NCBI GenBank assembly: GCA_030710605.1
Contig: CP092879.1
Coordinates: 80,898,935 to 80,962,934 of the forward strand
Source: Cordylochernes scorpioides
Taxonomy: Eukaryota; Arthropoda; Arachnida; Pseudoscorpiones; Chernetidae
Length of the DNA stretch: 64,000 nt
Direction of reading: 5' to 3'
This document shows, one piece after another, positions 11,177 to 22,547 of this stretch (the stretch's first letter is position 1; each line of letters starts with the position of its first letter). Below the pieces are notes generated by a model, which saw nothing but the letters and a program-made list of their open reading frames with translations, was not told the DNA's origin and ran no database searches. The translations under genes and the position numbers were made by a program.

Positions 11177-13498
11177 TCACTCACAGCTGAGGAAAAGCTC
11201 AGCTGCCACGTCGTAGGCTTTCTCAAGAAGCTTGCTGTGATTTCTCAGCAGCTTACTCTCGATCGCGCCCCTCGCCCTCCTTCTCTCCTCTTGCACACCC
11301 ACTACCCTTGGACAATCCAAGACGTAGTGGCGTGCATTCACATCCCTTTCTCCATAGACGCAATCAGGGTTTCTCTTAATTTTAAATCTGTGGAGACTTG
11401 AGGAAGAGCCCATGTTCCGAGCTATCCTAATGAGTTTGTGGGACATTACCTCACAGAGGTACTTGGGTGTTGTTACCCAATTGAATACCTCTCTCCCCTT
11501 CACAATGTTCCTCCATCTGTCCAACCATAAGTCCTGGACGTGCCCCCTGATCCTCCTATAAACTTCTTTCTTGGTCACTGGGGTCCTCAGTGATCTACCT
11601 CTTAAGCATCCTGCCTTAGCGATCCTGTCTGCGAACTCATTACCTTCGATGAGGCTGTGCCTCCTAAACCAAGGGAGCTCTGGAGCCCGCGTCACCATCT
11701 CCAGCTCCTGGATTATTCGATGCGCGAGTTGCCCTTTCTCCAGATTGATGGCAACGAGGGCCGACATACAATCTGAATAGAGGCGGTCCGGGCTAAAGTT
11801 CTTCTCGGCACACACTCTGAGGGCTACCCTGATCGCAACCAGCTCGGCTGAAAAGACCAATTCGTCCACTCTGAGTGTTAAACTTTCTTGGAAGATCAGT
11901 TCTCCATTAGTGAAAATCACTACCCCAGCTCCAGTATTGGTTCCAGACCTACTCCCATCAGTGAAAACCTCCGTGCCATTCCCTGTCGGCTCTCCAGGAC
12001 TCCAATTCCACTTTGGCAACCACTGGGAGGCTTTCTTGGGTCCCTCTTCCATTCCAGGGCACCCGCTTCAAGTCCCAGGGCATCTTCCTTGTTCTCCCAG
12101 ATCTTCTGTCTGATGGTCTCCTCCTCTAGTTTCAATCCCAGGTGAATAAGCCCAGCGAGGACCAAAAAGGCCTCACTGCTGGTAGTGCGATTCCCCCCTG
12201 TTATTCTGAGTGCCGCTGTCCTCTGCACTCTCTCTAGAGTAGTCGCCACCTTCTGATCCCTGTTTCGGCGACACCAAGCCCTGGAAGCATATAGCAGGAT
12301 TGGCTCGACACAGGAGAGACAGAGGTTCCTAAAAATAGTACCCTCCTTCTCCCCCCCCTGTTGAGAGCCAACCAGGACAGGCCTGCACAACGCCTCCCTG
12401 CCTCTCGCCACCATCTCCTCCGCCTGGTATTGCCAACCCATCTTGTCATCAATGACCACCCCCAGGATGGTCATCCTATTGACCAACGCTACCCTCCGTC
12501 CTTCGATCCCGATAGCCGGCTTGTGTTCCCATTTGATCTTTCCTTTTATTTCTTATGTCCCTAGGCTTAAAGCTGAGGGCTTTAGTTTTGGAGACATTGA
12601 ACTTAAGGCCAGAGTCATAGGCCCAGTTCGAGAGAATTTGGAGAGAAGTTTCACCACACTTCTCATCCTTCGCTCTCGAAGCAGCCTCAATGATGAGGAA
12701 CTGGTCGTCAGCATAGAGAACCAGCCTGGCTCCCTCAGGGAGCTCCTCCTGGAAAACGGTGTTTACCAGAATATTCCACAGAATAGGTCCGCAGCAAGAG
12801 CCCTGGGGGCAACCCCTAGCACAGTTTCTTTCCAACTTCCGCCCACCAAAACTGAGGCTAATCCGTCTATCCCTCAGAAAGTCACGAACCAAGCTGCACC
12901 AATTATCAGGACAACCCATGTCCATCAAATTTCTCATCAGCTTGTTCCAACTCATGGAGTTGAACGCGCCATCAATGTCCAGGGCCACGAAAAGAACCCA
13001 AGCACCCTTATTTAAGCCCATCTCAACCCCCTCTAACACCTCGTTCAGAGCTGTGGTTGTGGACTTCCCTTCCCTAAAACCATGTTGGAAAGAGGAAAGG
13101 AGCTCATTACTCTCTAGCCAGTGCTTCAGTCGCTGAGCTAGTAGGCTATCCAGGACCATACCTAGACACACTAGTAAAGAAAGCATACGATAATCATTAG
13201 GAGAATTACCCTTTCTACCAAACTTTTCGAGAAGCACTACTCGGGTAACCTTCCATGCCTCAGGAAAAGTACCAGTGTCCAGGCACCTATTGAATAACCT
13301 GGAAAGAAGCGATGGGTGCATCCTTACCAGGGCTTTCACGACCGTGTTATCGATCCCTTCGGGACCAGGAGATTTCCTTTTCCCGAACTTGAAAGCCGTC
13401 AGTTTCACCTCATTCTCAGAAAAGGGCGGTTCTACCAAACCACAAGTGGTCAGATAGATCTCGTCCTCTGGTTCCTCGTTTCCGAAGTGCCGATCCAA
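11177..13498 (-). pseudogene. I/R1-group LINE: RT plus RNase H, two frameshifts
   Basis: C-terminal two thirds of a non-LTR polyprotein. The first frame (13498-12476) has KSPGPEGIDN, the NDYRMLSLL and FQHGFREGKST motifs, ALDIDGAFNSM with an RT Asp, GCPQGSCCGPILWN, and LYADDQFLI with the catalytic Asp pair. The second frame (12486-11920) is the thumb region with CVEPILLYASRAW. The third frame (12052-11177) is RNase H with VFTDGSRSGTNTGAG, FSAELVAIRVAL, LYSDCMSAL and IEGNEFADRIAKAG, ending in a CVYGERDVNARHYVLDC Cys/His segment. Two frameshifts split it. Its GC content is higher than that of the flanking LINEs, suggesting a different lineage. The C-terminal RNase H fits the I/LOA/R1 group. Confidence 0.88.
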
Positions 13499-13505
13499 GT
13501 TGTTT

Positions 13506-13823
13506 TTATTTTGTCTTCTGCTTTCGAGCGAGTAGGTCTAGAACACATTCTCTCTGAATTTTCTCATTGTTGGTGGATGAAACAGCACCAGTGATTATTT
13601 TGGCCGCTTTTGCTTGAACACTGTCTAGTCTTACTTTTAGTGATGAGCTTGAGGGAGCCCAGACCGGTGTTGCATATTCCATTATCGGCCTTATTAAGGT
13701 GGTATATGTTGTTCTGAGAATTCTGGGTTTTGCTCCCCAATTTGTTCCACATAGCCTTCTCAGAATGTTTAGTTTTCTGATAGCTCTATTTGAGGTGCTA
13801 ATTATGTGTTCTGAAAATTCCAA
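13506..13823 (-). pseudogene. Jockey-like LINE: RT thumb fragment
   Basis: A 105-codon frame with LRRLCGTNWGAK and TLIRPIMEYATPVW, the conserved segment after the RT palm in Jockey-type LINEs. It belongs with the minus-strand LINE pieces at 14100-16010. The dispersed repeat at 13842-14075 interrupts that element between this fragment and the palm domain. Confidence 0.8.
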
Positions 13824-13841
13824 TTCCTCATCAATAATAAT

Positions 13842-14075
13842 TAAAATAATTCTGTTGACATCTTGTCAATACATGCACAGTCTGCACTATTAAAAAAAGA
13901 TAATATGCATTATATACACTATGTACAATGAATATGGCGCCTCTTAGAGCGCTGCAGAGTTTGGTGGAGAATCGCCAGTGGGTCTCCAGCGACACCACGC
14001 ATTTTGCGATCTACGATGAATACGTAGATCGCGTACTTCGCCGCTTAGGAGATGGTGATGGCGTGGTCCTCGAGA
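13842..14075 (+). repeat. Dispersed repeat with short shared frame, copy 2
   Basis: Second copy of the 4170-4416 repeat, inserted in a minus-strand LINE. It contains TTGACATCTTGTCAA and a frame from ATG at 13931 with the shared MNMAPL.ALQSLVEN and FAIY.EYVDRVLRR cores. Here the frame stays open through the RR into LGDGDGVVL and runs to 14113. The palindrome GCGATCTACG...CGTAGATCGC is present. Function unknown. Confidence 0.6.
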
Positions 14076-14099
14076 CCAACTTGAAAGATCCAGGACTGC

Positions 14100-16010
14100 A
14101 GTATCACACCTAGGTATTATGGATTTCTAATTTTATCAATTATTTGTTTGTTTATGCTTATTTTTTGGTTATATTTATGCCTTTTTCCTTGTGAGTGGAG
14201 AAGACGCATAGGTTTGGTTTTATTGGGTTTATGTTCATTTGGAGTTCCATTGCCCACTTCTTCAGTCCTCTCATTGATGTGTTCAGTATTTTTTACGAAT
14301 TTTCTATGCTGCTACTTGTGTGCCATATGGCTATATCATCTGCATAACAGGCAACCTTTGTGTCTTCAGTGAGGTAAGGATTAATGTCGTTAATATATAG
14401 CAGATAGGGTAGAGGACTGAGCACAGATCCCTGAGTTACGCCAGTCCATATTCTTCCTTCCTTGGAAAATTCTCCATTAACCCGAACCTTTAACCTTCTT
14501 CCCCTTAAGAAGACTGCAATCCATATTAAGGTTTTTCTCTTACTCCGATGTTGTGCAGCTTTTCACGTAATTTCTCCCTCCACACTCGATCAAAAGCTGA
14601 GGTCATATCAAGGAATATAGCCGTGGTCTTCTTTGGCGGTTTTTCCTGGAAAGAATCTATTATTGATTGACAGAAGTAGAACAGTTGATCAGTCGTACAG
14701 TGCTGGGATCTATAGGCAGTTTGGTAGAGGTTTATTTTATTATTGTTAGTGAGCCAGACTATGAGCCTAGAGTGGATAATTCGTTCTGGTATTTTACAAA
14801 GTTTGCTGGTGAGAGCAATTGGCCGATAGTTCTTGTATTCCTTGGCATCTTTGTTTGGCTTCAGTATTGGCACTATAATTGATATCTTCCAATTCTTTGG
14901 TAGTTAACCAGTTTGCCATGAACTGTTCAGTATTCGTAGGAGTTGATTATTAACTTTGTCTTCAAAGTGTTTAATCATTTGACCAAAGATTAGATTATCT
15001 CTTGGTGACCTCTTGGATATTTTATTGATAAGTTTAGCTCATTCAGTGTGAAGTCTCTCGAGAAAATATCTTGTTGATGGAAGTTTCTTGCTTGTTTAAC
15101 TAACTGGTTTATATTATTTTTAGAGTCCTGTCTTCATTCGTATAGTTGAGTATGGAAGTACTTGAAAGATATTCAGCAATTATGTCAGCCATCTGTTTGT
15201 TCTCGTTCGCTCTGCTCTATTCATATCGGTTAGAGTATTGGAGGATTGGTTGGTTTTGATTTTTCTCTAACACTATAATCATATTCCAGTGTTGGCTGTC
15301 CTTTCTTGGATCCATTTTTTCGCAGAATTCTGCCATTTTTCTTGTTTGCATATCCAAATTTCTTGTTCTATTTTGTGACTAATTTCAATGAGTTCCTTTC
15401 TGTTTTCTTCTGTTTTATTTTTAAAGAAGTTCATTGATATTGTCTCTCTCTCTCTCTGAAATCATTGCCCCGATGTTGTGGTCCTTCCAGTAAGGTATCC
15501 ACAGGTCTTTACGTCTACCTCTAGGTATCGATGCTTTTGCAGCTTTTGAAATGTTCGAAGAGAATTTTTCCAAGTTTTTGTCAAGCGTTCTGTAATTCAA
15601 TTTTTCGTTGCATAGTTCTTCAAGCTTTTCTGTGAATTTTTTTCAAGTCGGCTTTCCTAAAGTTCCATGTTCTTTTATTCTAATGGACATTCTCAATTTT
15701 GAAGTTTAGGGTTGTTAAAATTGGTCTGTGGTCACTGATTGCACCTCTCAGGATTTTCCATTGTGTTGTGGGTGCGATATTGTGATTTATCGCTGTGATG
15801 TCTATTGCGGATTCTGTGCCTGTGGTCTTAGATAGGTAGGTGTTCTCTCCGTTATTTAACGGTGTAAGGTCGAGGTCTGTTAGCATGTCCTTAACCCGCT
15901 GACTTTTGTTATCCTGGACAGGTGATCCCCAAATTGAACTTTTGGAGTTAAATTCGCCGAGTATGATTGTGATATCCGAAGACGCTTCACTTAATGTCTC
16001 TATTGTGTGT
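14100..16010 (-). pseudogene. Decayed Jockey-like LINE: endonuclease and RT
   Basis: Minus-strand LINE read from 16010 downward. The endonuclease part (about 16010-15680) has IILGEFNSKSSIWGS and the terminal ISDHRPILTTL motif, typical of the apurinic-type nuclease that nicks target DNA. A long degraded stretch follows with stops in all frames. The RT appears at 14873-14526 with NYRPIALTSKLCK, YRSQHCTTDQL and FLDMTSAFDRVW. Outside long frames, QGSVLSP is still readable near 14420-14440 and a YADD catalytic box near 14340-14352. Multiple frameshifts and stops make it inactive. It is cut at 16010 by a plus-strand transposase remnant. Confidence 0.85.
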
Positions 16011-16011
16011 A

Positions 16012-16749
16012 CCCATACAAAATTCAAAGATTTCACGAGCTGAAAGTTGGCGATTTTGAGATGCGTCAAGAATTCGCTGCATGGGTTTCCGGCAAATTGA
16101 TATTGATGAAAACTGGCTGTCAAATGTTCTGTGGACAGATGATGCTCACTTTTCTCTAAACGGAGAATTTATCATTCAAAACAGCCGCATTTGGGCAACA
16201 GAAAACCCTAGGATTTTTACAGAAATGCCACTTTACCAGCCTAGAGTTACAGTTTTGTGTGGGTTCACTTCTTTTATTATTGGGCCATTTTTCTTTAAAA
16301 AATCAATGGAAGAACTTTTAAAACCGTTTTTGTAACTGATGAACGTTATGTTCAACTTTTGAGAGAAAAGGGTATTCCCATATTGCAGGGCAAAAGCACT
16401 AAGCGAAATAACATTAATGAAAGATGGAGGACCTCCTCATATCTCCCCAGGTGCCAAACAATTGCTGAAGGATACGTTCTGTGAAAATCGTGTGATAAGT
16501 CGCCACATTATATACCAGTGGCCTCCAAGATCACCAGACTTGACGCCTTGCGATTTTTGGTTATGGGGGTACATTAAGTCGCGTGTTTATCGATGCTGGC
16601 CTACCACATTGGCCAGGTTGAAGGCTTCTATCAGATGGCACGTTTTATCAATTTCAACAGATATGTTATTTAATGCTGTCCATTCTTTCATCTATCGTCT
16701 GCAGGCGGTGTTTGAGAATGAAGGGTGCCACATTGAGCAAGGATTGTGA
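16012..16749 (+). pseudogene. Tc/mariner-type transposase fragment
   Basis: DDE transposase remnant lacking its N-terminal DNA-binding half. From 16012 it reads PYKIQRFHELKVGDFEMR. A frame change near 16080 leads to NVLWTDDAHFSLNG with the first catalytic Asp and IWATENPRIF. After another break near 16335 comes KDGGPPHIS, the second Asp region, usually QQDGAPPHI in this family. The WPPRSPDLTPCDFWLWGYIK signature and a C-terminal segment follow, ending at 16749. At least two frameshifts are present. The family is widespread in arthropods. It lies about 1.2 kb inside the right CAGGGTGATCC terminus at 17960 and could belong to the same element, but that is not shown. Confidence 0.85.
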
Positions 16750-17566
16750 CCTAATACAAGAGAGAAGACAGTTACCTCATGTGTTATATAAGCTGCCATG
16801 TATTATAATATCTACCAATATTTTGCAGCTCTTTGTGTTGGGATATGGGGATAATAAATGCTGTCCTCACATCTTGACTCTTTTTTTTGTGAACAGTAAT
16901 ATTTTGTTTGTAATTTGCTCACATATTATGTCGTGCAAACCAGAGTGTTATAACTTCTCGAATAACACTGGTACACACAATTTTTACCCTTATGTTTAGT
17001 TTTCGCTTTTCGCTCATTAGAAGAAATAGCATAAGGAATATTTTCTGTACACCAATAACTTTAGAAATTTTGTGAAAAAAAAAATACAAAATGATTTTAC
17101 TACCACGTTTTAACATAAACTGGCGAATCCTATATAGGACGAGAGGTCCTCAATAAAGGCTTTTTGTTTGTTTGTTTTTTTACTACCACGTTTTTCAACG
17201 CAAAAGGTCGATTTAAAAATTATTTTTATTTGAGGGGACACATTTCTTAAAATTGTGTACAGTATAATAAACAATGATAACATTTGACAAGCCCATAGGA
17301 TATTTGGAATAAAGTACGACAAATATATTTTGTCACTCCCCTCTATATTTCATTTGTTGGATCATGACAAATATCCAGTTAAAAAGTCAAGGGTCGCCAA
17401 TCAGTCAAGAAACTACACATTTCTTAGAGCAAGAAATCCTATTAATAGTGCCATCATAATTTTTGGTACTATATTAACATTTCAAAAATTCGTGTATTGA
17501 TATCAGCAGTGTTTTTCAAACATTCAATCTATTTCACAAAACCCCATATAAAATATAAATATTTTT
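16750..17566. other. Non-coding DNA after the transposase remnant
   Basis: AT-rich sequence with a duplicated TACTACCACGTTTT string (17098 and 17180). No coding region is recognised. It may be the 3' untranslated part of the Tc-like element. Confidence 0.5.
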
Positions 17567-17960
17567 GCTACATGTTTTAATTTGCATTTACCTATTTTAC
17601 ATATCTCTGATTGTATTTGAAAATCGTTAACCAATTCTTCATACTTTTGGCGAAGTGGTGTTTTATTAATTTGTTATTTGATATTATTAGGGTTCTTTCC
17701 TGGTATTCAAAAAGGAAAAATACGTGTCGATCAGTTATATTTTTCAATTTATCAAACAATTTGGCCGCTGAATCTCTGATTCTGGTAGAGCGCCATCTGG
17801 CGAATAAAATTGTAACTAAAATCAATTTCGAATTTTTCATTATTTGCCATAAAAAATCCCATTGCATCCTGAACACAATGGTGTTTACCGCATTGCTCTA
17901 GCGCAAATATTCGCGGAGTTATTAATTTTTAAAGTTGTGCGGGACTTTTGGATCACCCTG
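17567..17960 (-). repeat. Right arm of the ~400-bp inverted repeat pair
   Basis: Inverted copy of 6483-6882 ending GACTTTTGGATCACCCTG|TA. The internal ~320 bp appear identical to the left arm by eye, including the 94-codon frame (17592-17876, minus strand). A third, partial and diverged relative lies near 18297-18360. Confidence 0.75.
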
Positions 17961-18435
17961 TATATATTACCCAGAATAATCACCAATTTATGATATATAA
18001 CAGTTTTATACTAACACCTTATTATGGTGAATAAAAAATATTTAAAGACAAAGTTCAAACGTTTTGATTATTATATTGGGAGTTGTGTGTATGCTCTTAT
18101 AATTTGCAATATAAAGCTAAGAGAATTGCAAACAAAAATCTAAAAAAAAAACTTTAATTAATGGCTCTATATAAGAAGAAAATAAACAATTAAAAAAATA
18201 ATATAAATTATAAATCTAATTAAATTTAAAATTTAGTCATCCAGGAATATTTTGAAAATGTATTTACTCTCTCTCTCTTTCAATTATTATAAAATATGTA
18301 AATGCAAATTAAAGCATGTAGCAAATCGAATTGGTATTTTAGATGCGGTTTTGTGAAATATATCGAGTGCTTGCCCTCGACTATTGAATTGGGTTTACTA
18401 TTTGATAGTTTATAATCCAATGCGGCTTATGATTG
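17961..18435. other. AT-rich DNA with a partial repeat copy
   Basis: No gene. TAAATGCAAATTAAAGCATG at about 18298 begins a short diverged copy of the inner end of the inverted-arm repeat, in plus orientation. Confidence 0.5.
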
Positions 18436-18603
18436 TAAAACGACATTTGAAAATTATCCCGCATGTGTTTCTTTTGAACGAAAAATCGAAATTTATTTTA
18501 AGGAGAAATAACGATTATTTCTAACCATTATTTCTCCTTAAAATAAATTTCGATTTTTCGTTCAAAAGAAACACATGCGGGATAATTTTCAAATGTCGTT
18601 TTA
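18436..18603. repeat. Perfect palindrome, 76-bp arms
   Basis: 18436-18511 is the exact inverse complement of 18528-18603, as far as I can check base by base, with a 16-bp loop. The left arm starts TAAAACGACATTTGAAAATT. There is no terminal TG/CA or TA duplication and no coding capacity. Perfect identity implies either a very recent origin, for example a strand-switch duplication, or gene conversion. Confidence 0.95.
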
Positions 18604-18794
18604 TTTGATAGTTGTTGGACGAAATCCTTAGAGAATAGCAGCTAATATCCATTTTCAAAACCTGAAATCCTTAAAGAATGGCAGCTAATATCCATTTTCC
18701 TGAGGATACATAAGCCGAACAAGTTGATAATGAAACTGGGTGTAAACAGGCTTCTAATATTTAGGGCATTTAAAAAATATGTACATAAGTGACA

Positions 18795-19165
18795 TTGACC
18801 TCAATGGGAGGAGCGTTGGGATTGGAGGTGGGGTGGGATTATAAAGGAGGAGGAGCATTGATATGGAAGGCGTGGCCCGATTGTAAGGAAGGAGGAGAGT
18901 TATGATAAGAGGCGTGGCTGGAATACAATGGAGAGAGGGTTAGGATGGGAGACATGGCTAGACAACAATGATAATAGGAGGGTTAGAATGGGAGGCGTGG
19001 CTAGACAACAATGAAGATAGGAGGGTTAGGATGGGAGGCGTCGCTAGACAACAATGAGGATAGAAGGGTTAGGATGGGAGGCGTGGCTAGAAAACAATGA
19101 AGATAGGAGGGTTAGGATGGGAGGCGTGGCTAGAAAACAATGAGGGGGAAGGGAGTTAGGATGTG
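18795..19165. repeat. 43-bp GC-richer minisatellite
   Basis: Units are built on GGGTTAGGATGGGAGGCGTG followed by GCTAGA(C/A)AACAATGA and an AGATAGGA spacer. Starts at about 18980, 19023, 19066 and on give a 43-bp period. The array begins with degenerate units containing GAGGCGTGGC(C/T). No open frame runs through it. Confidence 0.9.
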
Positions 19166-19199
19166 AAATGGCTGACCTGCAATGAGGGGAGGAGGGTCA

Positions 19200-20555
19200 A
19201 ATTCAATAATTAAACTGGAGAAATGATTGATCAATCAATGATAGGCCAAGTCTATATATAATATTTGGATCGCATATCTAACTAAACTCAGTATAGTAGA
19301 TAATTCAATGAATTTTTCAATTAAAAATGTTAATATCTTATGGTTTATGTTTTGAAAGCGTTTATTCTCAACTTCTTGTATAGGATAATCTCCTCTGATG
19401 AGAGGTTGAAGCAAAAAAAAAAATCTTCAAGCCTTACGAGAAAATAATAAAAATCAAATTACATTTCATCAATGCTTTATACAATGAATATGATTTGTGT
19501 CTAGACTTGTGATTATTGACTATAAGCTTTTGAGATTTTATATCCATCATAATCCTCATAATCTGTTATATATATTTTGTAACATAAAAATAATTTAATA
19601 TAATTATTAAAACATTTAAAAAACTTCAAAGAAAGTAAGAACTAGCCAAATTACATTTTAGTAAAATGTCCAACTTGAAAAAATATATATTCTTAGAGAA
19701 TATAATCTAGCAGAGAGAGAGGGTCTCAAACCTTTTTTACCAAATGAATTTTTAAAAAATAATTACTAAAATATGAAAAAAATAGAATATTTCAAATTAA
19801 TTTTATATTAACATGTTTGTATGACTAACTATATCCAAACCACTCAAATTCCAACATTGATAATTTATTTTTAGATAATATTAAATGTAGGAATATTTAC
19901 TTGGAAATGTATAAATAAAAATATTTAGCACTACGGGAGTTATGTAAAATTTTTCATAGACACGCAGACGACGAGCTATCTAGGACATTTCCTGGATTCT
20001 GTCGTTTCCTTCTTATCTTTCTTTTACAAATAAACACTTCTTTTGAGGCCATTTTTGTTTCTTTTTCTTCAGAAACACGACTGATTGATGACAGTATTAT
20101 CAGAGTTGGTTAATTAGTAAATAAACATTAGAATAGATCGACTCTGTGATGGCATATTTACATTTTTGAAAAAAAAAAAAAGGTTACATTTTCGGCAATC
20201 AAAATTTCATAATAATAATTTTACTATTATATATATATATAAAACAAACAAAAAATACATTTTTAGTTATTTAAAAATCGTTACCTTACATTGCATGAGA
20301 CATTGCAAAAATGAAAATACTTGGAGTTTTTTTTTTTTTTTCTACATATATGAACGATGTTGATTCATCACTTGGAAGATGTTTAAATAATTTTACTCTG
20401 TTGTTAGCTTATAACGTTTATATATACAAATATAATATTCTGAGGCTTATATACTCATTTATAGAAGGAGATAAACCTTTTTTTCTAATTATTTGATATA
20501 TATATGATATATTTCTATTTTTCAAATATTGATATCTGTTTGGTGTTTATATCAT
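19200..20555. other. AT-rich intergenic DNA, no gene seen
   Basis: Long AT-rich stretch with scattered homopolymers and a (TA)n near 20230. The small open frames (60-65 codons) are low-complexity Lys/Asn/Ile/Phe and look spurious. Confidence 0.6.
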
Positions 20556-20701
20556 CAGCTGACCTAATGTACATATAAAGTTTGGAGCGGGACGTTTCAC
20601 AAGAGTGACATCCACGGCGCCAATTTATAATTGTAACGAATAGTGTTTGAATAAAACATTTAATCGGGTAAACCCGGACGTTGCCCGGGTCATTCGTCTA
20701 G
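20556..20701 (+). mobile_element. Helitron 3' end
   Basis: Contains GGGACGTTTCACAAGAGTGA, CATCCACGGCGCCAATTTAT and AATCGGGTAAACCCGGACGTTGCCCGGGTCATTCGT split around the hairpin, then CTAG|T at 20698-20702. This is the plus-strand counterpart of the 3' ends at 5575, 33615 and 40972. The 5' end is not recognisable, so it may be truncated. Confidence 0.75.
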
Positions 20702-20988
20702 TTTTTTATAATTAAGAATGAGATTTGTATAAATTGTTTATTAAACTTTATACTGATCTTTTTACATCACCACGTTGTTTACATTTTACATCTTATTCTT
20801 GTTGTTTATAATGATGATATATTTATTCACAGATTAATAGGATATATATGTTATATTGAAATATTTTATTTTAAAATGTTATATATTAAAGTGTTATTTT
20901 ATTTAAAATTATAATTTCATAGATATAAATACTCTGTTTTAATCGACCGCCAGAGGTCACGCTTCTACTATATAAACTGATTGTTGTT

Positions 20989-21255
20989 CTTCCCCGATAG
21001 CCGACAGAGGGCAAATGGTTTGGCGATTCGACGGCGCGGGCTGCTCGAGAAATAGACTTACGCAGCGACACATTTGAACGCGCTATGCAATCCATGGTGT
21101 ACTTTTCTGGTTGGTCGTCTTAGCACTGGTACCCTCACCAGTAATCTTACCTAAAACTTTAATATATTCATTTTTACAAAAAATATATATATATAAAAAA
21201 TAATAATAATAATAAAATAATAATAATAATAATAAATAAAAAATAATAAAATTAA
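20989..21255 (+). mobile_element. LINE array unit 1: leader tail joined to 3' UTR
   Basis: CTTCCCCGATAGCC (20989-21002) joins directly to GACAGAGGGCAAATGGTTTG, the LINE 3' untranslated region. That continues through TTCGACGGCGCGGGCTGCTC and CTGGTTGGTCGTCTTAGCAC to an A-rich (TAA)n-like tail ending about 21253. The same 3' region occurs at 21760-22036 and 24180-24421. No protein-coding part is left. Confidence 0.8.
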
Positions 21256-21759
21256 TCTATCTTTTCCCATCAGTTGCTGAATCATTCTCGCTTTATCTAA
21301 TATTCTTATTTAAACAACAGCTGTCTTTCTTTTATTTTCCTTGGCCTGGGGAATCTAACCTTTTTGAACAGCCTTGGTTGCGTGCAGCACCTTGATACTT
21401 TGACATTGTGCATTGCGGCTTGTCTGCCTGCTACACCTTTCGTGCTCATAAATCATACTTTAATCATTGCGGTCGTCTGTCTGCTCTCCACGGTCACCCC
21501 TGGGCTCAACACCATTGAACCCGTCTCTGCCACCCCCTGAACTCCCTGGATCACCACCCTGCTCCCCCCCCCCCCCCGGTCCTCCTCTACATCCCAGCTC
21601 TCCTGGCCTCACCTGGCGATGATCCCTGGCCACCCATCCCCAGGCCCCTCCAACTATGCTTTGTATATATTCCGCTTTATGCGTCCATCGGGGCTCAAAA
21701 ATCATTCATTTTGGTTAGCAGCCCCGTAAAATAAAGATATTTTCTCTTCCCCGATAGCC
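21256..21759 (+). repeat. LINE leader / target module, copy 1
   Basis: About 504 bp, starting TCTATCTTTTCCCATCAGTT, with CAACAGCTGTC, a C14 run (21564-21577), GGTTAGCAGCCCCGTAAAAT and the end TTTTCTCTTCCCCGATAGCC. In copy 3 the same end sits directly before the ORF1 start codon, so it behaves like a 5' leader. It could equally be a repeated insertion target. The 81-codon minus-strand frame across the C-run is an artefact. Confidence 0.8.
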
Positions 21760-21947
21760 TTTGTAACCCAATGACAGAGGGCAAATGTTTTGGCGATTCG
21801 ACGGCGCGGGCTGCTCGAGAAATCGACTTACGCAGCGACCCATTTGAACGCGCTATGCAATCCATGGTGTACTTTTCTGGTTGGTCGTCTTAGCACTGGT
21901 ACCCTCACCAGTAATCTTACCTAAAACTTTAATATATTCATTTTTAC

Positions 21948-21979
<32 letters not shown>

Positions 21980-22036
21980 AATAATAATAATAAAATAATA
22001 ATAATAATAATAATAAATAAAAAATAATAATAATAA
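21760..22036 (+). mobile_element. LINE array unit 2: 3' UTR and (TAA)n tail
   Basis: Directly after GATAGCC the sequence becomes TTTGTAACCCAATGACAGAG and the rest of the LINE 3' region, followed by A-rich, (TA)n and (TAA)n tails. It starts about 17 bp further upstream in the 3' UTR than unit 1, as independent 5' truncations would. Confidence 0.8.
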
Positions 22037-22547
22037 TCTATCTTTTCCCATCAGTTGCTGAATCATTCTCGCTTTATCTAATATTCTTATTTAAACAACA
22101 GCTGTCTTTCTTTTATTTTCCCTGGCCTGGGGAATCTAACCTTTTTGAACAGCCTTGGTTGCGTGCAGCACCTTGATACTTTGACACTGTGCATTGCGGC
22201 TTGTCTGCCTGCTACACCTTTTGGGCTTAAAAATCGTATACTTTAATCATTGCGGTCTGTCTGCTCTCCACGGTCACCCCTGGGCTCAACACCATTGAAC
22301 CCGTCTCTGCCACCCCCTGAACTCCCTGGATCACCACCCTGCTCCCCCCCCCCCCCCCCCCCCCCGGTCCTCCTCTACATCCCGGCTCTCCTGGCCTCAC
22401 CTGGCGATGATCCCTGGCCACCCATCCCCAGGCCCCTCCAACTATGCTTTGTATATATTCCGCTTTATGCGTCCATCGGGGCTCAAAAATCATTCATTTT
22501 GGTTAGCAGCCCCGTAAAATAAAGATAGTTTCTCTTCCCCGATAGCC
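22037..22547 (+). repeat. LINE leader / target module, copy 2
   Basis: 511 bp, nearly identical to copies 1 and 3 and with a C22 run (22344-22365). It ends CTTCCCCGATAGCC at 22547, where it joins the middle of the reverse transcriptase region. Confidence 0.8.
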
